Source: Terriglobia bacterium
GTDB lineage: Bacteria > Acidobacteriota > Vicinamibacteria > Vicinamibacterales > CAVVIG01
Length of the DNA: 34,615 nucleotides
Assembly: GCA_020073005.1 (NCBI GenBank)
Contig: JAIQFX010000075.1
Coordinates: forward strand, 1-34,615
Reading direction: 5' to 3'
Shown here piece after piece: positions 16,854 through 24,959 of this stretch. Made by a program: the position numbers and the translations under genes. The notes beneath the pieces are model-generated. The model was not told where the DNA came from. It ran no database searches and saw nothing but the letters and a program-made list of their open reading frames with translations. The stretch's first letter is position 1. Each line of letters starts with the position of its first letter.

Positions 16854-17381
16854 TTACTGAACCGGCTGGTCGACGCCGATTACCGGTGCGACGCCGCCGA
16901 AGGTAAGCGCGAGCTTCTGGAAGATCGTGCCGCGCGTATCGCTTCCGAACGACCGCGTGCCGGTGCCGTTGAAGGTGACCGGATCCGCGGTGCTGAAGTA
17001 GTCGCTCTGCGGCTGCGTGTTGTTGCAGGTCGTGGCCGGCGCGCCGATGGGGACCGCCGCCGCGCCCGGGAAGAGCTGCACCGTGTAGCCGCTCTTGACC
17101 ACAGGATTGAGGTTCAAGTCAGGGCTGATGAAGCCCGAACCTCCGGGAGGCGCCGTGACGAGGTCCACGAGGCTGGCGGCGTATCCGCCCGCGGCGCAGC
17201 TCGACGAGTAGCTCGCCTCGCCGCTGTTGATCGCCCGGAGCGACCCGATGGCCGACGCTTCGTTGCCCGACATGCGGGCGCGGAGCAAGCCGGGGACGGC
17301 AATTGCCGCGATGATGCCGATGATCGCCACAACGATCAGCAGCTCGATGAGGGTGAAGCCCTTGGAGTTGCGCATCTTCAT
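16854..17381 (-). CDS. pilA: Type IV major pilin (prepilin)
   Basis: A 175-aa prepilin with the short leader MKMRNSKG, cleavage expected between Gly8 and Phe9, and the class III motif FTLIELLIVVAIIGIIAA; Glu13 is Glu5 of the mature protein. The hydrophobic N-terminal helix (about 9-32) is the assembly spine of the pilus, followed by LLRARMSGNEASAIGSLR and a globular C-terminal domain. Two cysteines only, Cys62 and Cys119, could form one disulfide, as expected from the thiol oxidase encoded next door. The start ATG 17381 has AAGGAG seven bases upstream, an excellent ribosome-binding site; ATG 17375 is a possible second start. The gene is a single cistron: sigma-54 promoter upstream and a strong terminator downstream. 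The protein is processed by the PilD encoded in this window. Confidence 0.96.
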   Translation of the reverse strand: MKMRNSKGFTLIELLIVVAIIGIIAAIAVPGLLRARMSGNEASAIGSLRAINSGEASYSSSCAAGGYAASLVDLVTAPPGGSGFISPDLNLNPVVKSGYTVQLFPGAAAVPIGAPATTCNNTQPQSDYFSTADPVTFNGTGTRSFGSDTRGTIFQKLALTFGGVAPVIGVDQPVQ

Positions 17382-17465
17382 TTTCTGTCTCCTTAAAAGT
17401 AACGAACTCAATGCCCAGCGACGTTTCCAGTGCGTGTCTAACGGCCGTGCACTGCGAGACCTTAG

Positions 17466-17481
17466 AGCAACCCCAGTGCCA
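17466..17481 (-). promoter_or_regulatory. Sigma-54 (RpoN) promoter of pilA
   Basis: Minus strand reads TGGCAC (17481-17476), five bases, then TTGCT (17470-17466), a full match to the -24/-12 consensus TGGCAC-N5-TTGCW with the GG and GC dinucleotides correctly spaced. The expected transcription start is near 17455, giving a leader of about 75 bases before pilA. The NtrC-type activator PilR is encoded immediately upstream. Confidence 0.92.
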
Positions 17482-17502
17482 GGTTCACTTAGCGGTCGAA
17501 AT

Positions 17503-17617
17503 GGTCTCATAAGTCATTATAAAATAAACACTTATATAGATATCCTTCAGGCCGGTCTCAGGTGCCAGAGACTGGCAACTGACAATAATTCTCAGGCGGG
17601 GTGGACGGAGATTGTCA
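17503..17617 (-). promoter_or_regulatory. Upstream activating region of pilA with inverted repeats
   Basis: The gap between pilR and the sigma-54 promoter holds a TGACAAT (17580-17586) and ATTGTCA (17611-17617) inverted pair, the latter covering the pilR stop, about 125-160 bases upstream of the expected start of transcription. Between them and the promoter lie the palindrome TGCCAGAGACTGGCA (17563-17577) and an AT-rich patch (about 17505-17545) that stands out from the G+C-rich surroundings and contains ATAAGT...ACTTAT (17509-17514 and 17530-17535). The layout fits activator sites plus a bendable spacer. PilR in Pseudomonas is reported to bind TGTC-type sequences; that match is suggestive only. 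Confidence 0.55.
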
Positions 17618-19030
17618 ACGTAAGTTGTACTTCTTCACCAGGTAGCGGACCTGCCGGAACTCGAGCCCGAGCAACTTACCGGCCTTGGTCAGATTGCCGC
17701 CCGCCCGCTTGAGCGCCTCGGCGATGTAGCCACGCTCGATTTCCTTCACGTGGGCCTCGAGGTCGAAACCCGACTCGGGCAATCCGTCCGAAGACGCGGC
17801 GACCCGTGGGGCGGCCTCGCCGCGGATCGCGGCCGGGAGGCTCTCGGGCAGGATCGCGGCCGTCGATTCCAGGGCGACCGCGCGCTCCATCACGTTCTCC
17901 AGCTCGCGGATGTTTCCCGGCCAGTCGTAATGCGTGAGCAGGTCCACGGCCTCCCGGGCGATGCCCTGGATCTGCTTGCCCATCTGCTCGCTGAACTTCG
18001 TCAGGAAATGGTCGGCGAGCAGCGGGATGTCCTCGCGGCGCTCCCGCAGGGGGGGCAGCGCGATGGGGATGACGTTGATCCGGTAGAACAGGTCCTCGCG
18101 GAAGCGGCCCTCGGCTACCGCCTTGGCAAGATCCTGATTCGTGGCGGCAATGACGCGGATGTCAGCCTGAAGTTCCTCGAGCCCGCCCACGCGGCGGAAC
18201 CGCCGCTCCTGGAGCACGCGCAGGAGCTTGACCTGCATCACGGGGCTCATCTCGCCGATTTCGTCCAGGAACACGGTGCCGCGCTCCGCGACTTCGAGCA
18301 GACCTTTCTTATTGGCGTCGGCGCCGGTGAACGAGCCGCGCATGTGGCCGAACAGCTCGGACTCGAGCAGTGCCTCCGGCATCGCGCCGCAGTTGACGGC
18401 CACCATCGGCTTGTCGCGCCGCAGCGAGTTGAAATGAATCGCCTGCGCGACGAGCCCCTTGCCGGTGCCCGACTCGCCGGTCAGCAGGATGGTGCTGTTG
18501 GTGCGCGCGACGGTCTCGACCATCTTGAAGACGTCGAGCATCGCCTCGCTGCGCCCGATGATGTTGGAGAACTGATGCGTCAGCCCGAGCGTGCGCTTGA
18601 GCAGCAGGTTTTCCTGCCGCAGCTGCCGGTTCTCGATCTTCTCGCGCACCTTCATCTTCAGAAGGTCGATGTCGAACGGCTTGCTCAGGTAGTCGCAGGC
18701 GCCCAGACGCATGGCCTCGACGGCGGTGTCGGTGGAGGCGAAAGCGGTGATCATGATCCCGAGGATGTCCTGATCGATCTTCTTCGCCGCGCGCAGCACG
18801 TCCACGCCGCTCAGGTCCGGCATCTTGATGTCCGAGATCAGGAGATCGACGGGCTCCTTCTCGAGCAGATCCACGGCCGCCCGGCCGTTTTCGGCGAGGA
18901 GCACCTCGTAGCCCTCGCGGCGCAGCACGATCGCGAGCAGCTCCCGCATCGACCGCTCATCGTCGACGACGAGGATGCGCGGCGGACGGCGATCGGTCGC
19001 CGGCGCGACGGGTTCGGTCGCAGTACTCAT
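17615..19030 (-). CDS. pilR: Sigma-54-dependent response regulator of pilin expression
   Basis: A 471-aa NtrC-family regulator. Residues about 18-130 form the receiver domain with the phospho-acceptor Asp67 in LLISDIKMPD; about 155-385 is the AAA+ domain with Walker A GESGTGKG (185-192), the sigma-54 contact loop as GSFTGA (232-237) and Walker B VFLDEIGE (253-260); the last 40 residues hold a Fis-type helix-turn-helix (GGNLTKAGKLLGLEFRQVRY). The GSFTGA variant of the usual GAFTGA is, as I recall, common in PilR, which supports the name. It should be phosphorylated by PilS and drive the sigma-54 promoter of pilA directly downstream. ATG 19030 overlaps the pilS stop by four bases (ATGA). Confidence 0.95.
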   Translation of the reverse strand: MSTATEPVAPATDRRPPRILVVDDERSMRELLAIVLRREGYEVLLAENGRAAVDLLEKEPVDLLISDIKMPDLSGVDVLRAAKKIDQDILGIMITAFASTDTAVEAMRLGACDYLSKPFDIDLLKMKVREKIENRQLRQENLLLKRTLGLTHQFSNIIGRSEAMLDVFKMVETVARTNSTILLTGESGTGKGLVAQAIHFNSLRRDKPMVAVNCGAMPEALLESELFGHMRGSFTGADANKKGLLEVAERGTVFLDEIGEMSPVMQVKLLRVLQERRFRRVGGLEELQADIRVIAATNQDLAKAVAEGRFREDLFYRINVIPIALPPLRERREDIPLLADHFLTKFSEQMGKQIQGIAREAVDLLTHYDWPGNIRELENVMERAVALESTAAILPESLPAAIRGEAAPRVAASSDGLPESGFDLEAHVKEIERGYIAEALKRAGGNLTKAGKLLGLEFRQVRYLVKKYNLR

Positions 19031-20685
19031 GAGGCCACCGCCGCGCGGGCAGGCAGTCGCACCGAGACGGTCGTCCCGGCGCCGGGCTGCGAGCTCACGT
19101 GAATCTCGCCGTTGTAGTCGGCCACGATGCGATGCACGATGGCGAGACCCAGTCCGCTGCCCTTGGCGAAGCTGCCGTGGAACGGCTGGAAGAGGCCATC
19201 GAGATCCTCAGGAGGAATCCCGACGCCTTCGTCGCGCACGGTCAGCACGACGCCGTCCGACGACGGCTCGTAGGCCCCGATCAGGCGCAGCCGCCCGCCG
19301 TTGGGCATCGCACGCAGTCCGTTGGTCGCGAGGTTCCAGATGATCTGCTTCATCTGTCCCTCGTCGGCCTCGTACCAGAGCTCGTCTGCCGGGACATCCA
19401 CGATGATCTCGTGACCCTCCCGCACCTCCGCGCTGTTGCGCAGCAGCAGCGCCGTGTCGTTGAGGGCGCGGCGCACGTCGAACCGCGCGATCTGAAAGCG
19501 CTGCGGCCGCGCGTACGCCAGAAACGATCGGATCGTCGTGTTCAGCCGCTCCGACTCGCGGAGCACGATGTCCATCAACTGCTCCTGCTCGGTGCTGAGC
19601 GGAAGCTCCTGCCGCAGGATCTGAATCGACCCGGACATCGACGCCAGCGGATTGCGGATCTCGTGCGCGATGCCGGCCGCCATCTCGCCGACCGCGGCGA
19701 GGCGCTGCTGAATCTGGGCGTCGCGCTCGAGCTTCTTGATGGCCGTCACGTCCTGGAAGGTCAGGAGGAATCCGGCGCGCCCGCCCGGCGTTTCGAGATG
19801 CGTGGCGGTGAGGCCGATATCGAGATCGCCCTTCGCGCCGGCGGGCCGGTACCGGAACTCGTGGCGCCTGGCGCCGCCGGTCGGGCCGTCGGAAGGAATC
19901 GAGGTCAGGACGCCAGGCGGCAACTGCAGGATCTCGTTGATCGGCCGCCCCATCGCCGAGCGGAACGGCACGCCGGTGATCGACTCGGCCGCGCGGTTGA
20001 ACGTCAGGACGCGCCCGTTCGGATCGGTCGTCGCCAGCCCGCTCGGCAGACTGTCGATCACGTGCTGGTTGAGCGCCTGCAGGTCGGCGATCTCCGTCGA
20101 CGCCTGTTCGAGGCGCGCCCCGGCGGACCGCAGGCTGTTGGCGAGCGATCCGCTGAGCAGCGCCGCCGCCATGAAGAGCAAGACGTTGAGCGCGACCGTG
20201 TAGCCCGCGGCGGTCCGCGCCGGCAGCGCGATCGAGTACATCAGCCAGGTCTCGGTCAGCAGTCCGGACGCCGCGAGGTACTGCGCGAGCACGAGACCGA
20301 CGTACAAGACCGAGCTCAACACCGCCACGAGGAGCCCGCCTCGTCTGAACTGCACGGTGCTGCCCGCGACGATCGGGAGCACGTACAGCGACGTGAAGTA
20401 GCTGGTGATCCCGCCCGTGAAGTAGATGAACGCGGAAACGATGAGGGCGTCGCCGCCCAGCTGCAGGTCGACGAGCCAGCGATGGCGGTCGACGAAGCGC
20501 AGCGTGACGGCGTAGCTGATCGTCAGCGCGTACGTCAAGCCGATCAGGAAGAAGAACGGATCGACGGCGAAGGAACCGGGCGCGGTGATCTGCGCGAACG
20601 TCGCCGTCCCCAGCAGGATGGTGCTGATGATGGCGCGGATGGCGATCAGCCATGCGACCTTCCGCCGCAGTTCGGTGTCGAGCAC
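19027..20685 (-). CDS. pilS: Sensor histidine kinase controlling pilin expression
   Basis: A 552-aa inner-membrane kinase with six N-terminal hydrophobic segments (about 12-180), the PilS layout, then a PAS domain (about 205-318) with NGRVLTFNRAAESITG, a HisKA domain with His341 in GIAHEIRNPLAS, and a HATPase domain with NLATNGLRAM, DEGVGIP and GSGLGLA. In other bacteria PilS senses PilA in the membrane and controls PilR phosphorylation. GTG 20685 is preceded by AGGAG four bases upstream. It follows pilC by 36 bases and overlaps pilR by four, so pilS and pilR are one unit. The membrane part is where the pilin signal would be read. Confidence 0.95.
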   Translation of the reverse strand: MLDTELRRKVAWLIAIRAIISTILLGTATFAQITAPGSFAVDPFFFLIGLTYALTISYAVTLRFVDRHRWLVDLQLGGDALIVSAFIYFTGGITSYFTSLYVLPIVAGSTVQFRRGGLLVAVLSSVLYVGLVLAQYLAASGLLTETWLMYSIALPARTAAGYTVALNVLLFMAAALLSGSLANSLRSAGARLEQASTEIADLQALNQHVIDSLPSGLATTDPNGRVLTFNRAAESITGVPFRSAMGRPINEILQLPPGVLTSIPSDGPTGGARRHEFRYRPAGAKGDLDIGLTATHLETPGGRAGFLLTFQDVTAIKKLERDAQIQQRLAAVGEMAAGIAHEIRNPLASMSGSIQILRQELPLSTEQEQLMDIVLRESERLNTTIRSFLAYARPQRFQIARFDVRRALNDTALLLRNSAEVREGHEIIVDVPADELWYEADEGQMKQIIWNLATNGLRAMPNGGRLRLIGAYEPSSDGVVLTVRDEGVGIPPEDLDGLFQPFHGSFAKGSGLGLAIVHRIVADYNGEIHVSSQPGAGTTVSVRLPARAAVAS

Positions 20686-20721
20686 GTGTCTCCTGGTCCC
20701 TTCCGCTCTCTGCCTCGCGTC

Positions 20722-21942
20722 CTACGTCAGCTTGCTGATCAGGTCGAAGATCGGCAGGTACATCGCGATGACGATGCCGCCGACGACGATGCCGAGGATG
20801 GCGATCATGATCGGCTCGAGCAGCGTCAGCAGTCCGGCGACGGCCGTATCCACTTCTTCCTCGTAGAAGTCGGCGATCTTGGCGAGCATCGTGTCGAGCG
20901 CGCCGGTGGCCTCGCCAACGCCGATCATCTGGGTCACCATCGGGGGGAAGACTTTCGTATCCTTCAGCGGCGCCGAGATGGTCTCGCCGCGCTCGATGCT
21001 CTTCCTGGTCGTCATGATGGCGTCTTCGACGATCGCGTTGCCCGAAGTCTTCGCCGTGATTTCCAGGCCGTCGAGAATCGGCACGCCCGAGCTGATCAGG
21101 GTCGACAGCGTCCGGCAGAACCGGGCGACCGCGATCTTCCGCATGATGTTGCCCAGCACAGGCGCTTTCAGCACGGTCGCGTCGACCATGCGGCGTCCGT
21201 TCTCGGTCGCGTAGTACGTGCGGAAGGCGTACGCGAGGCCGCCGGCACCCACGAAGATGAACGGAAAGAAGCGGACGAGGTTGTCGCTCAACGCGATGAC
21301 GACCCGCGTCGGCAGCGGCAGGTCGGCACCGAGTCCCGAGAACAGCGAAGCGAACGTCGGAATGACCTTCCACAGAATGACGCCCACGACCGCGCCGGCG
21401 ATGCAGATGACGGCGACCGGGTAGATCATCGCGGACTTGACCTGGCCGGCGAGCTTGACGGCCTTTTCGATGTAGGTCGCGAGGCGCTTCAGAATCGTGT
21501 CGAGGATGCCGCCCGCCTCGCCCGCCGCGATCATGTTCGTGAACAGCGGATCGAACGTCTTCGGGTGCTTGCGCATCGCGTCGGCGAGCGACGCCCCCGA
21601 TTCGACGTCGGTCCGCGTCGCCAGGATGACGAACGAGAAGTTCTTGTCTTCTTCCTGGGTGCCGAGAATGTCGAGGCACTGCACCAGCGGCAACCCGGCG
21701 TCGATCATCACGGAGAACTGCCGCGTGAAAACGGCGAGGTTCTTGGCGGATACCTTCTTGCCGGACCTGCCTTTCGGCTTCTCCTTGGCGCCTTCCGCCT
21801 TGGCCTGGGCCGGCGTGATGCGCGTGACCTGAATCTGCTCGCGCCGCAGCGCCGCCGTTGCCGCGTCCATCGAATCCGCGACCCGCTCGCCGCTCACCGT
21901 CTCTCCCGTGCGCGTGCGGCCTGTATAGGCAAAGTTGGGCAT
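20722..21942 (-). CDS. pilC: Type IV pilus inner-membrane platform protein
   Basis: A 406-aa GspF/PilC-family protein with two repeated cytoplasmic GspF domains (about 69-190 and 270-395), each followed by membrane helices; three transmembrane segments are visible (about 170-190, 220-240, 375-400). Family landmarks include FTRQFSVMIDAGLPLVQCL in the first repeat and FCRTLSTLISSGVPILDGL in the second, plus VGEATGALDTML. It anchors the assembly and retraction ATPases PilB and PilT to the pilus base. ATG 21942 lies 21 bases after pilT with a GAGG about nine bases upstream. Length and domain order are normal. Confidence 0.97.
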   Translation of the reverse strand: MPNFAYTGRTRTGETVSGERVADSMDAATAALRREQIQVTRITPAQAKAEGAKEKPKGRSGKKVSAKNLAVFTRQFSVMIDAGLPLVQCLDILGTQEEDKNFSFVILATRTDVESGASLADAMRKHPKTFDPLFTNMIAAGEAGGILDTILKRLATYIEKAVKLAGQVKSAMIYPVAVICIAGAVVGVILWKVIPTFASLFSGLGADLPLPTRVVIALSDNLVRFFPFIFVGAGGLAYAFRTYYATENGRRMVDATVLKAPVLGNIMRKIAVARFCRTLSTLISSGVPILDGLEITAKTSGNAIVEDAIMTTRKSIERGETISAPLKDTKVFPPMVTQMIGVGEATGALDTMLAKIADFYEEEVDTAVAGLLTLLEPIMIAILGIVVGGIVIAMYLPIFDLISKLT

Positions 21943-21963
21943 GGCGTTCTACCTCAGCTTCTG

Positions 21964-23106
21964 CTACTTCTGGGGCATCGGCCGCGATCCCGGGCCGGTG
22001 CCTCCCGTGCGTGAGAGCCCGGCGCCGGCGACGACGCCGACACCGCGGTTGATCATGTCCTGCAGCTCGTCCTTGTTGGACGAGCTGTTCATCGCGATCT
22101 CCAGCGAAATCAAACGTCTCATGTACAGGCTCGCGAGCGACTGATTGGCGGTCTGCATGCCGAGCTTTTCCTGCCCGGCCTGCATCGAGCCGTAGATCTG
22201 GTGAATCTTGTCGTCGCGAATCAGGTTCCGGATGGCGGGCGTCGGCACCATGATCTCGAGCGAACAGACGCGCCCTTTGCCGTCGGCCTTCGGCAGCAGG
22301 GCCTGACACACGATCCCTTCGAGCACGAGCGACAGCTGCGTGCGGATCTGCGACTGCTGGTTCGCCGGGAAGATGTCGATGATGCGGTTGATCGTCTGCG
22401 CCGCCGAGTTCGTGTGGAGCGTGCCGAACGTCAGATGGCCCGTCTCGGCAATCTTCAGCGCGGCCTCGACGGTTTCCAGATCCCGCATCTCGCCGATGAG
22501 CACGATGTCGGGGTCCTCGCGGAGCGCGGCGCGGAGCGCGTTGCCGAAGCTGCCCGTGTCGCTGTGCACCTCGCGCTGGTTGACGAGGCAGTTCTTGTGC
22601 GCGTGGATGTACTCGATGGGATCTTCGATCGTCAGGATGTGATCGTGACGCTCGGAGTTGATCTTGTCGATCATCGCCGCCAGCGTCGTCGACTTGCCGC
22701 TCCCGGTCGGTCCCGTGATGAGCACCAGGCCGCGCGGGCGCTCGGCCAGATTCGCCAGCACCGTCGGGAGTCCGAGTTCGCCGAAGGTCCGGATCTTTTC
22801 GGGAATCAGCCGATACACGGCGCCGACGGCGCCGCGCTGGTTGAACACGTTGCAGCGGAAGCGCGATCCGATCGCCTTGATGCCGAACGAGAAGTCGAGC
22901 TCCATCGTTTCTTCGAAGCGCTTCTTCTGCGAGTCGGTGAGGACGCTGTACACGAGCTGTTTGGTTTCCGCCGGCGACAGGTCGGGCAGCTGCAGCCGCT
23001 GCAGATGACCGTGGACGCGGACCTGTGGCGGCGTATTCGTGGCGATGTGGAGATCCGAGCCGTCCATCTCCACCATCGACTTCAGCAGTTCCGGCAATGT
23101 CGCCAT
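21964..23106 (-). CDS. pilT: Type IV pilus retraction ATPase
   Basis: A 380-aa hexameric cytoplasmic ATPase that depolymerises the pilus. Seen: GSDLHIATNTPPQVRVHG at the N-terminal PAS-like domain, Walker A GPTGSGKS (132-139), TIEDPIEYIH (Asp box), Walker B DIVLIGEMRD, the His box GTLHTNSAA, and the PilT-specific motif AIRNLIRDD in the C-terminal helices. The AIRNLIR motif separates PilT from the extension ATPase PilB. The C-terminal tail is extended and Gly-rich (VVAGAGLSRTGGTGPGSR). The start ATG 23106 has a GGGAG three bases upstream; it begins 14 bases after pilB, so cotranscription is likely. Expected to act at PilC, giving twitching motility. Confidence 0.97.
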   Translation of the reverse strand: MATLPELLKSMVEMDGSDLHIATNTPPQVRVHGHLQRLQLPDLSPAETKQLVYSVLTDSQKKRFEETMELDFSFGIKAIGSRFRCNVFNQRGAVGAVYRLIPEKIRTFGELGLPTVLANLAERPRGLVLITGPTGSGKSTTLAAMIDKINSERHDHILTIEDPIEYIHAHKNCLVNQREVHSDTGSFGNALRAALREDPDIVLIGEMRDLETVEAALKIAETGHLTFGTLHTNSAAQTINRIIDIFPANQQSQIRTQLSLVLEGIVCQALLPKADGKGRVCSLEIMVPTPAIRNLIRDDKIHQIYGSMQAGQEKLGMQTANQSLASLYMRRLISLEIAMNSSSNKDELQDMINRGVGVVAGAGLSRTGGTGPGSRPMPQK

Positions 23107-23120
23107 CTTCTCCCTCAGTC

Positions 23121-24911
23121 CTACTTCACGGTTTCCCGGACGACCTCTTCAACGGTCGTCACGCCGTCCTTCACTTTCCTCAGCCCGCTGGCGCGCAGCG
23201 TGAGCATCCCCTCGTCGACCGCCTTGCGGCGCAGCTCGAGACCGGAGGCGCCCACCAGAATCAGCTCGCGCAGTTCCTCGCTCACTTCCATCACTTCGTA
23301 CAGGCCGACGCGGCCCTTGTAGCCGGTCGTGTTGCACGTGTCGCAGCCGGCGCCCTTGAACGGCGTGACGCTGTTGGCGTCCTCCTCGTTGAACCCCGCC
23401 TGCATCAGCGCCTGCGGGGCCATCGGGCTCGGCTCCTTGCAGTTGCTGCAGACGCGGCGCACGAGGCGCTGGGCGCAAATCAGATGCACGGAGCTCGCCA
23501 CCAGGAAGGGCTCGATGCCCATGTTCATGAGCCGGTTCACCGTGCTCGGCGCGTCGTTGGTGTGCAACGTCGACAACACCAGGTGGCCCGTGAGCGCGGC
23601 CTTGACGGCGATTTCCGCCGTCTCGAAGTCTCGAATTTCGCCGACGAGGATGATGTTGGGGTCCTGCCGGAGGAAGGAGCGGAGCGCGGCGGCGAAATTG
23701 AGGCCGATGCTCTCCTTCACCTGCACCTGGTTCACGCCGGCGAGGTTGAACTCGACCGGGTCCTCGGCGGTCATGATGTTGGTTTCGGGGGTGTTGATCT
23801 TGGCGATCGACGAGTAGAGCGTGTTGGTCTTGCCGCTGCCGGTCGGTCCCGTCACGAGCACCATGCCCCACGGACGCTGAATCGCCGCCTCGAACTTCGC
23901 CAGCGACTCGGGCTCGAAACCGAGCCGCGTCATGTCGAGCATCAGCTTGTCCTTGTCGAGCAAGCGGAGCACGATCTTCTCGCCGAACAAGGTGGGCAGC
24001 ACCGAGACGCGGAAGTCGATTTCCTTCGGCTCGCCGCTTTCGTTGTAGCGAATCTTGATGCGGCCGTCCTGCGGCAGGCGCTTTTCCGCGATGTCGAGCT
24101 TCGACATGATCTTGATGCGCGACGTGATCGCATCGCGGAACTTCATCGGCGGGGCCATGATGTTGTAGAGGATCCCGTCGATGCGGTACCGGACCCGCAG
24201 CTCTTTCTCGTAGGGCTCGATGTGGATGTCGCTGGCGCCCTTCTGAATCGCGGACATCAGCACGACGTTGACCAGCCGCACGACCGGCGCGTCCTCACCC
24301 TGTCGCGCCAGCGCCTCCGCGCTGATCTCCTGCAGCTCTTCGAGAACCTCGACGTCGTCGGCGTTGCCGCCCAGCGTGGCCTGCAGCTCTTCGAGGCCGC
24401 GGCTGGCCATCTCCAGCGTGCTGCCAGTCACCGGCGCGCCGGGCGCGCCCGGCTTGCCGCCCTTGGCCCCCGGGGCGCCTGGCTTGCCGCTCGGGTAGTA
24501 CTTCTCGACCGCGTCGGTGATCGCGACTTCGGAGGCGACCACGGGCTCGACCGTGTACCCGGTCATGAACTTGATGTCGTCCATCGCGAAGACGTTGGTC
24601 GGGTCCGTCATCGCGATCGTGAGCGTGCTGCCGGAGCGGCTGAGCGGGATGATCTGGTACTTGCGGGCCGTTTCGGTCGGAACCAGCTTGACGATCGTCG
24701 GATCGATCTTGAACTGCGCGAGGTTGATGCTCGGAACGCCGTACTGTTTGCTCAGCAGCCCCGTGATCTGCTCGTCCTTGACGAACCCCATCTTCACGAG
24801 GTTGTAGCCGAGCTTCCCCCCGTTGGCCTTTTGCTGGTTCAAGGCCTGCTGCAATTGCTCCGGGGTGATGAGCTTCTCCTTGAGGAGGAGCTCGCCTATA
24901 CGAACAGCCAT
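23121..24911 (-). CDS. pilB: Type IV pilus extension (assembly) ATPase
   Basis: A 596-aa GspE/PilB-family ATPase that powers pilin polymerisation. The N-terminal MshEN/PilB_N domain (about 1-135) starts GELLLKEKLITPEQLQQAL. A linker follows with a short collagen-like stretch GKPGAPGAKGGKPGAPGAP (142-160). The core has Walker A GPTGSGKT (355-362), TAEDPVEFNL, Walker B ILVGEIRD (421-428) and the His box STLHTNDAP. A tetracysteine zinc site (Cys488, Cys491, Cys523, Cys526) is present, as expected of GspE/PilB. It opens the pilB-T-C-S-R run. No strong Shine-Dalgarno is visible at ATG 24911; upstream there is a palindrome and a weak promoter. Confidence 0.97.
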   Translation of the reverse strand: MAVRIGELLLKEKLITPEQLQQALNQQKANGGKLGYNLVKMGFVKDEQITGLLSKQYGVPSINLAQFKIDPTIVKLVPTETARKYQIIPLSRSGSTLTIAMTDPTNVFAMDDIKFMTGYTVEPVVASEVAITDAVEKYYPSGKPGAPGAKGGKPGAPGAPVTGSTLEMASRGLEELQATLGGNADDVEVLEELQEISAEALARQGEDAPVVRLVNVVLMSAIQKGASDIHIEPYEKELRVRYRIDGILYNIMAPPMKFRDAITSRIKIMSKLDIAEKRLPQDGRIKIRYNESGEPKEIDFRVSVLPTLFGEKIVLRLLDKDKLMLDMTRLGFEPESLAKFEAAIQRPWGMVLVTGPTGSGKTNTLYSSIAKINTPETNIMTAEDPVEFNLAGVNQVQVKESIGLNFAAALRSFLRQDPNIILVGEIRDFETAEIAVKAALTGHLVLSTLHTNDAPSTVNRLMNMGIEPFLVASSVHLICAQRLVRRVCSNCKEPSPMAPQALMQAGFNEEDANSVTPFKGAGCDTCNTTGYKGRVGLYEVMEVSEELRELILVGASGLELRRKAVDEGMLTLRASGLRKVKDGVTTVEEVVRETVK

Positions 24912-24920
24912 GAAATCTTA

Positions 24921-24959
24921 AGGTTACCTGCGATTGACAAAATATGTCAATGATTGACC
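24921..24959 (-). promoter_or_regulatory. Palindrome and weak promoter upstream of pilB
   Basis: ATTGACA (24933-24939) and TGTCAAT (24945-24951) form a perfect inverted repeat with a five-base AAATA centre, and a third GATTGAC copy follows at 24952-24958. On the minus strand TTGACA (24950-24945) lies 18 bases from TAACCT (24926-24921), which could act as a promoter giving a very short leader for pilB. The palindrome overlaps the -35 and could be an operator. No sigma-54 site is seen here. Confidence 0.45.

Noticed and set aside
19099-22014. Very long plus-strand open frame (971 codons) and the 1033-codon minus-strand frame over pilS, pilC and pilT
   Set aside because: Both are frame shadows: no motifs, extreme Arg content, and they cross three well-defined pil genes.
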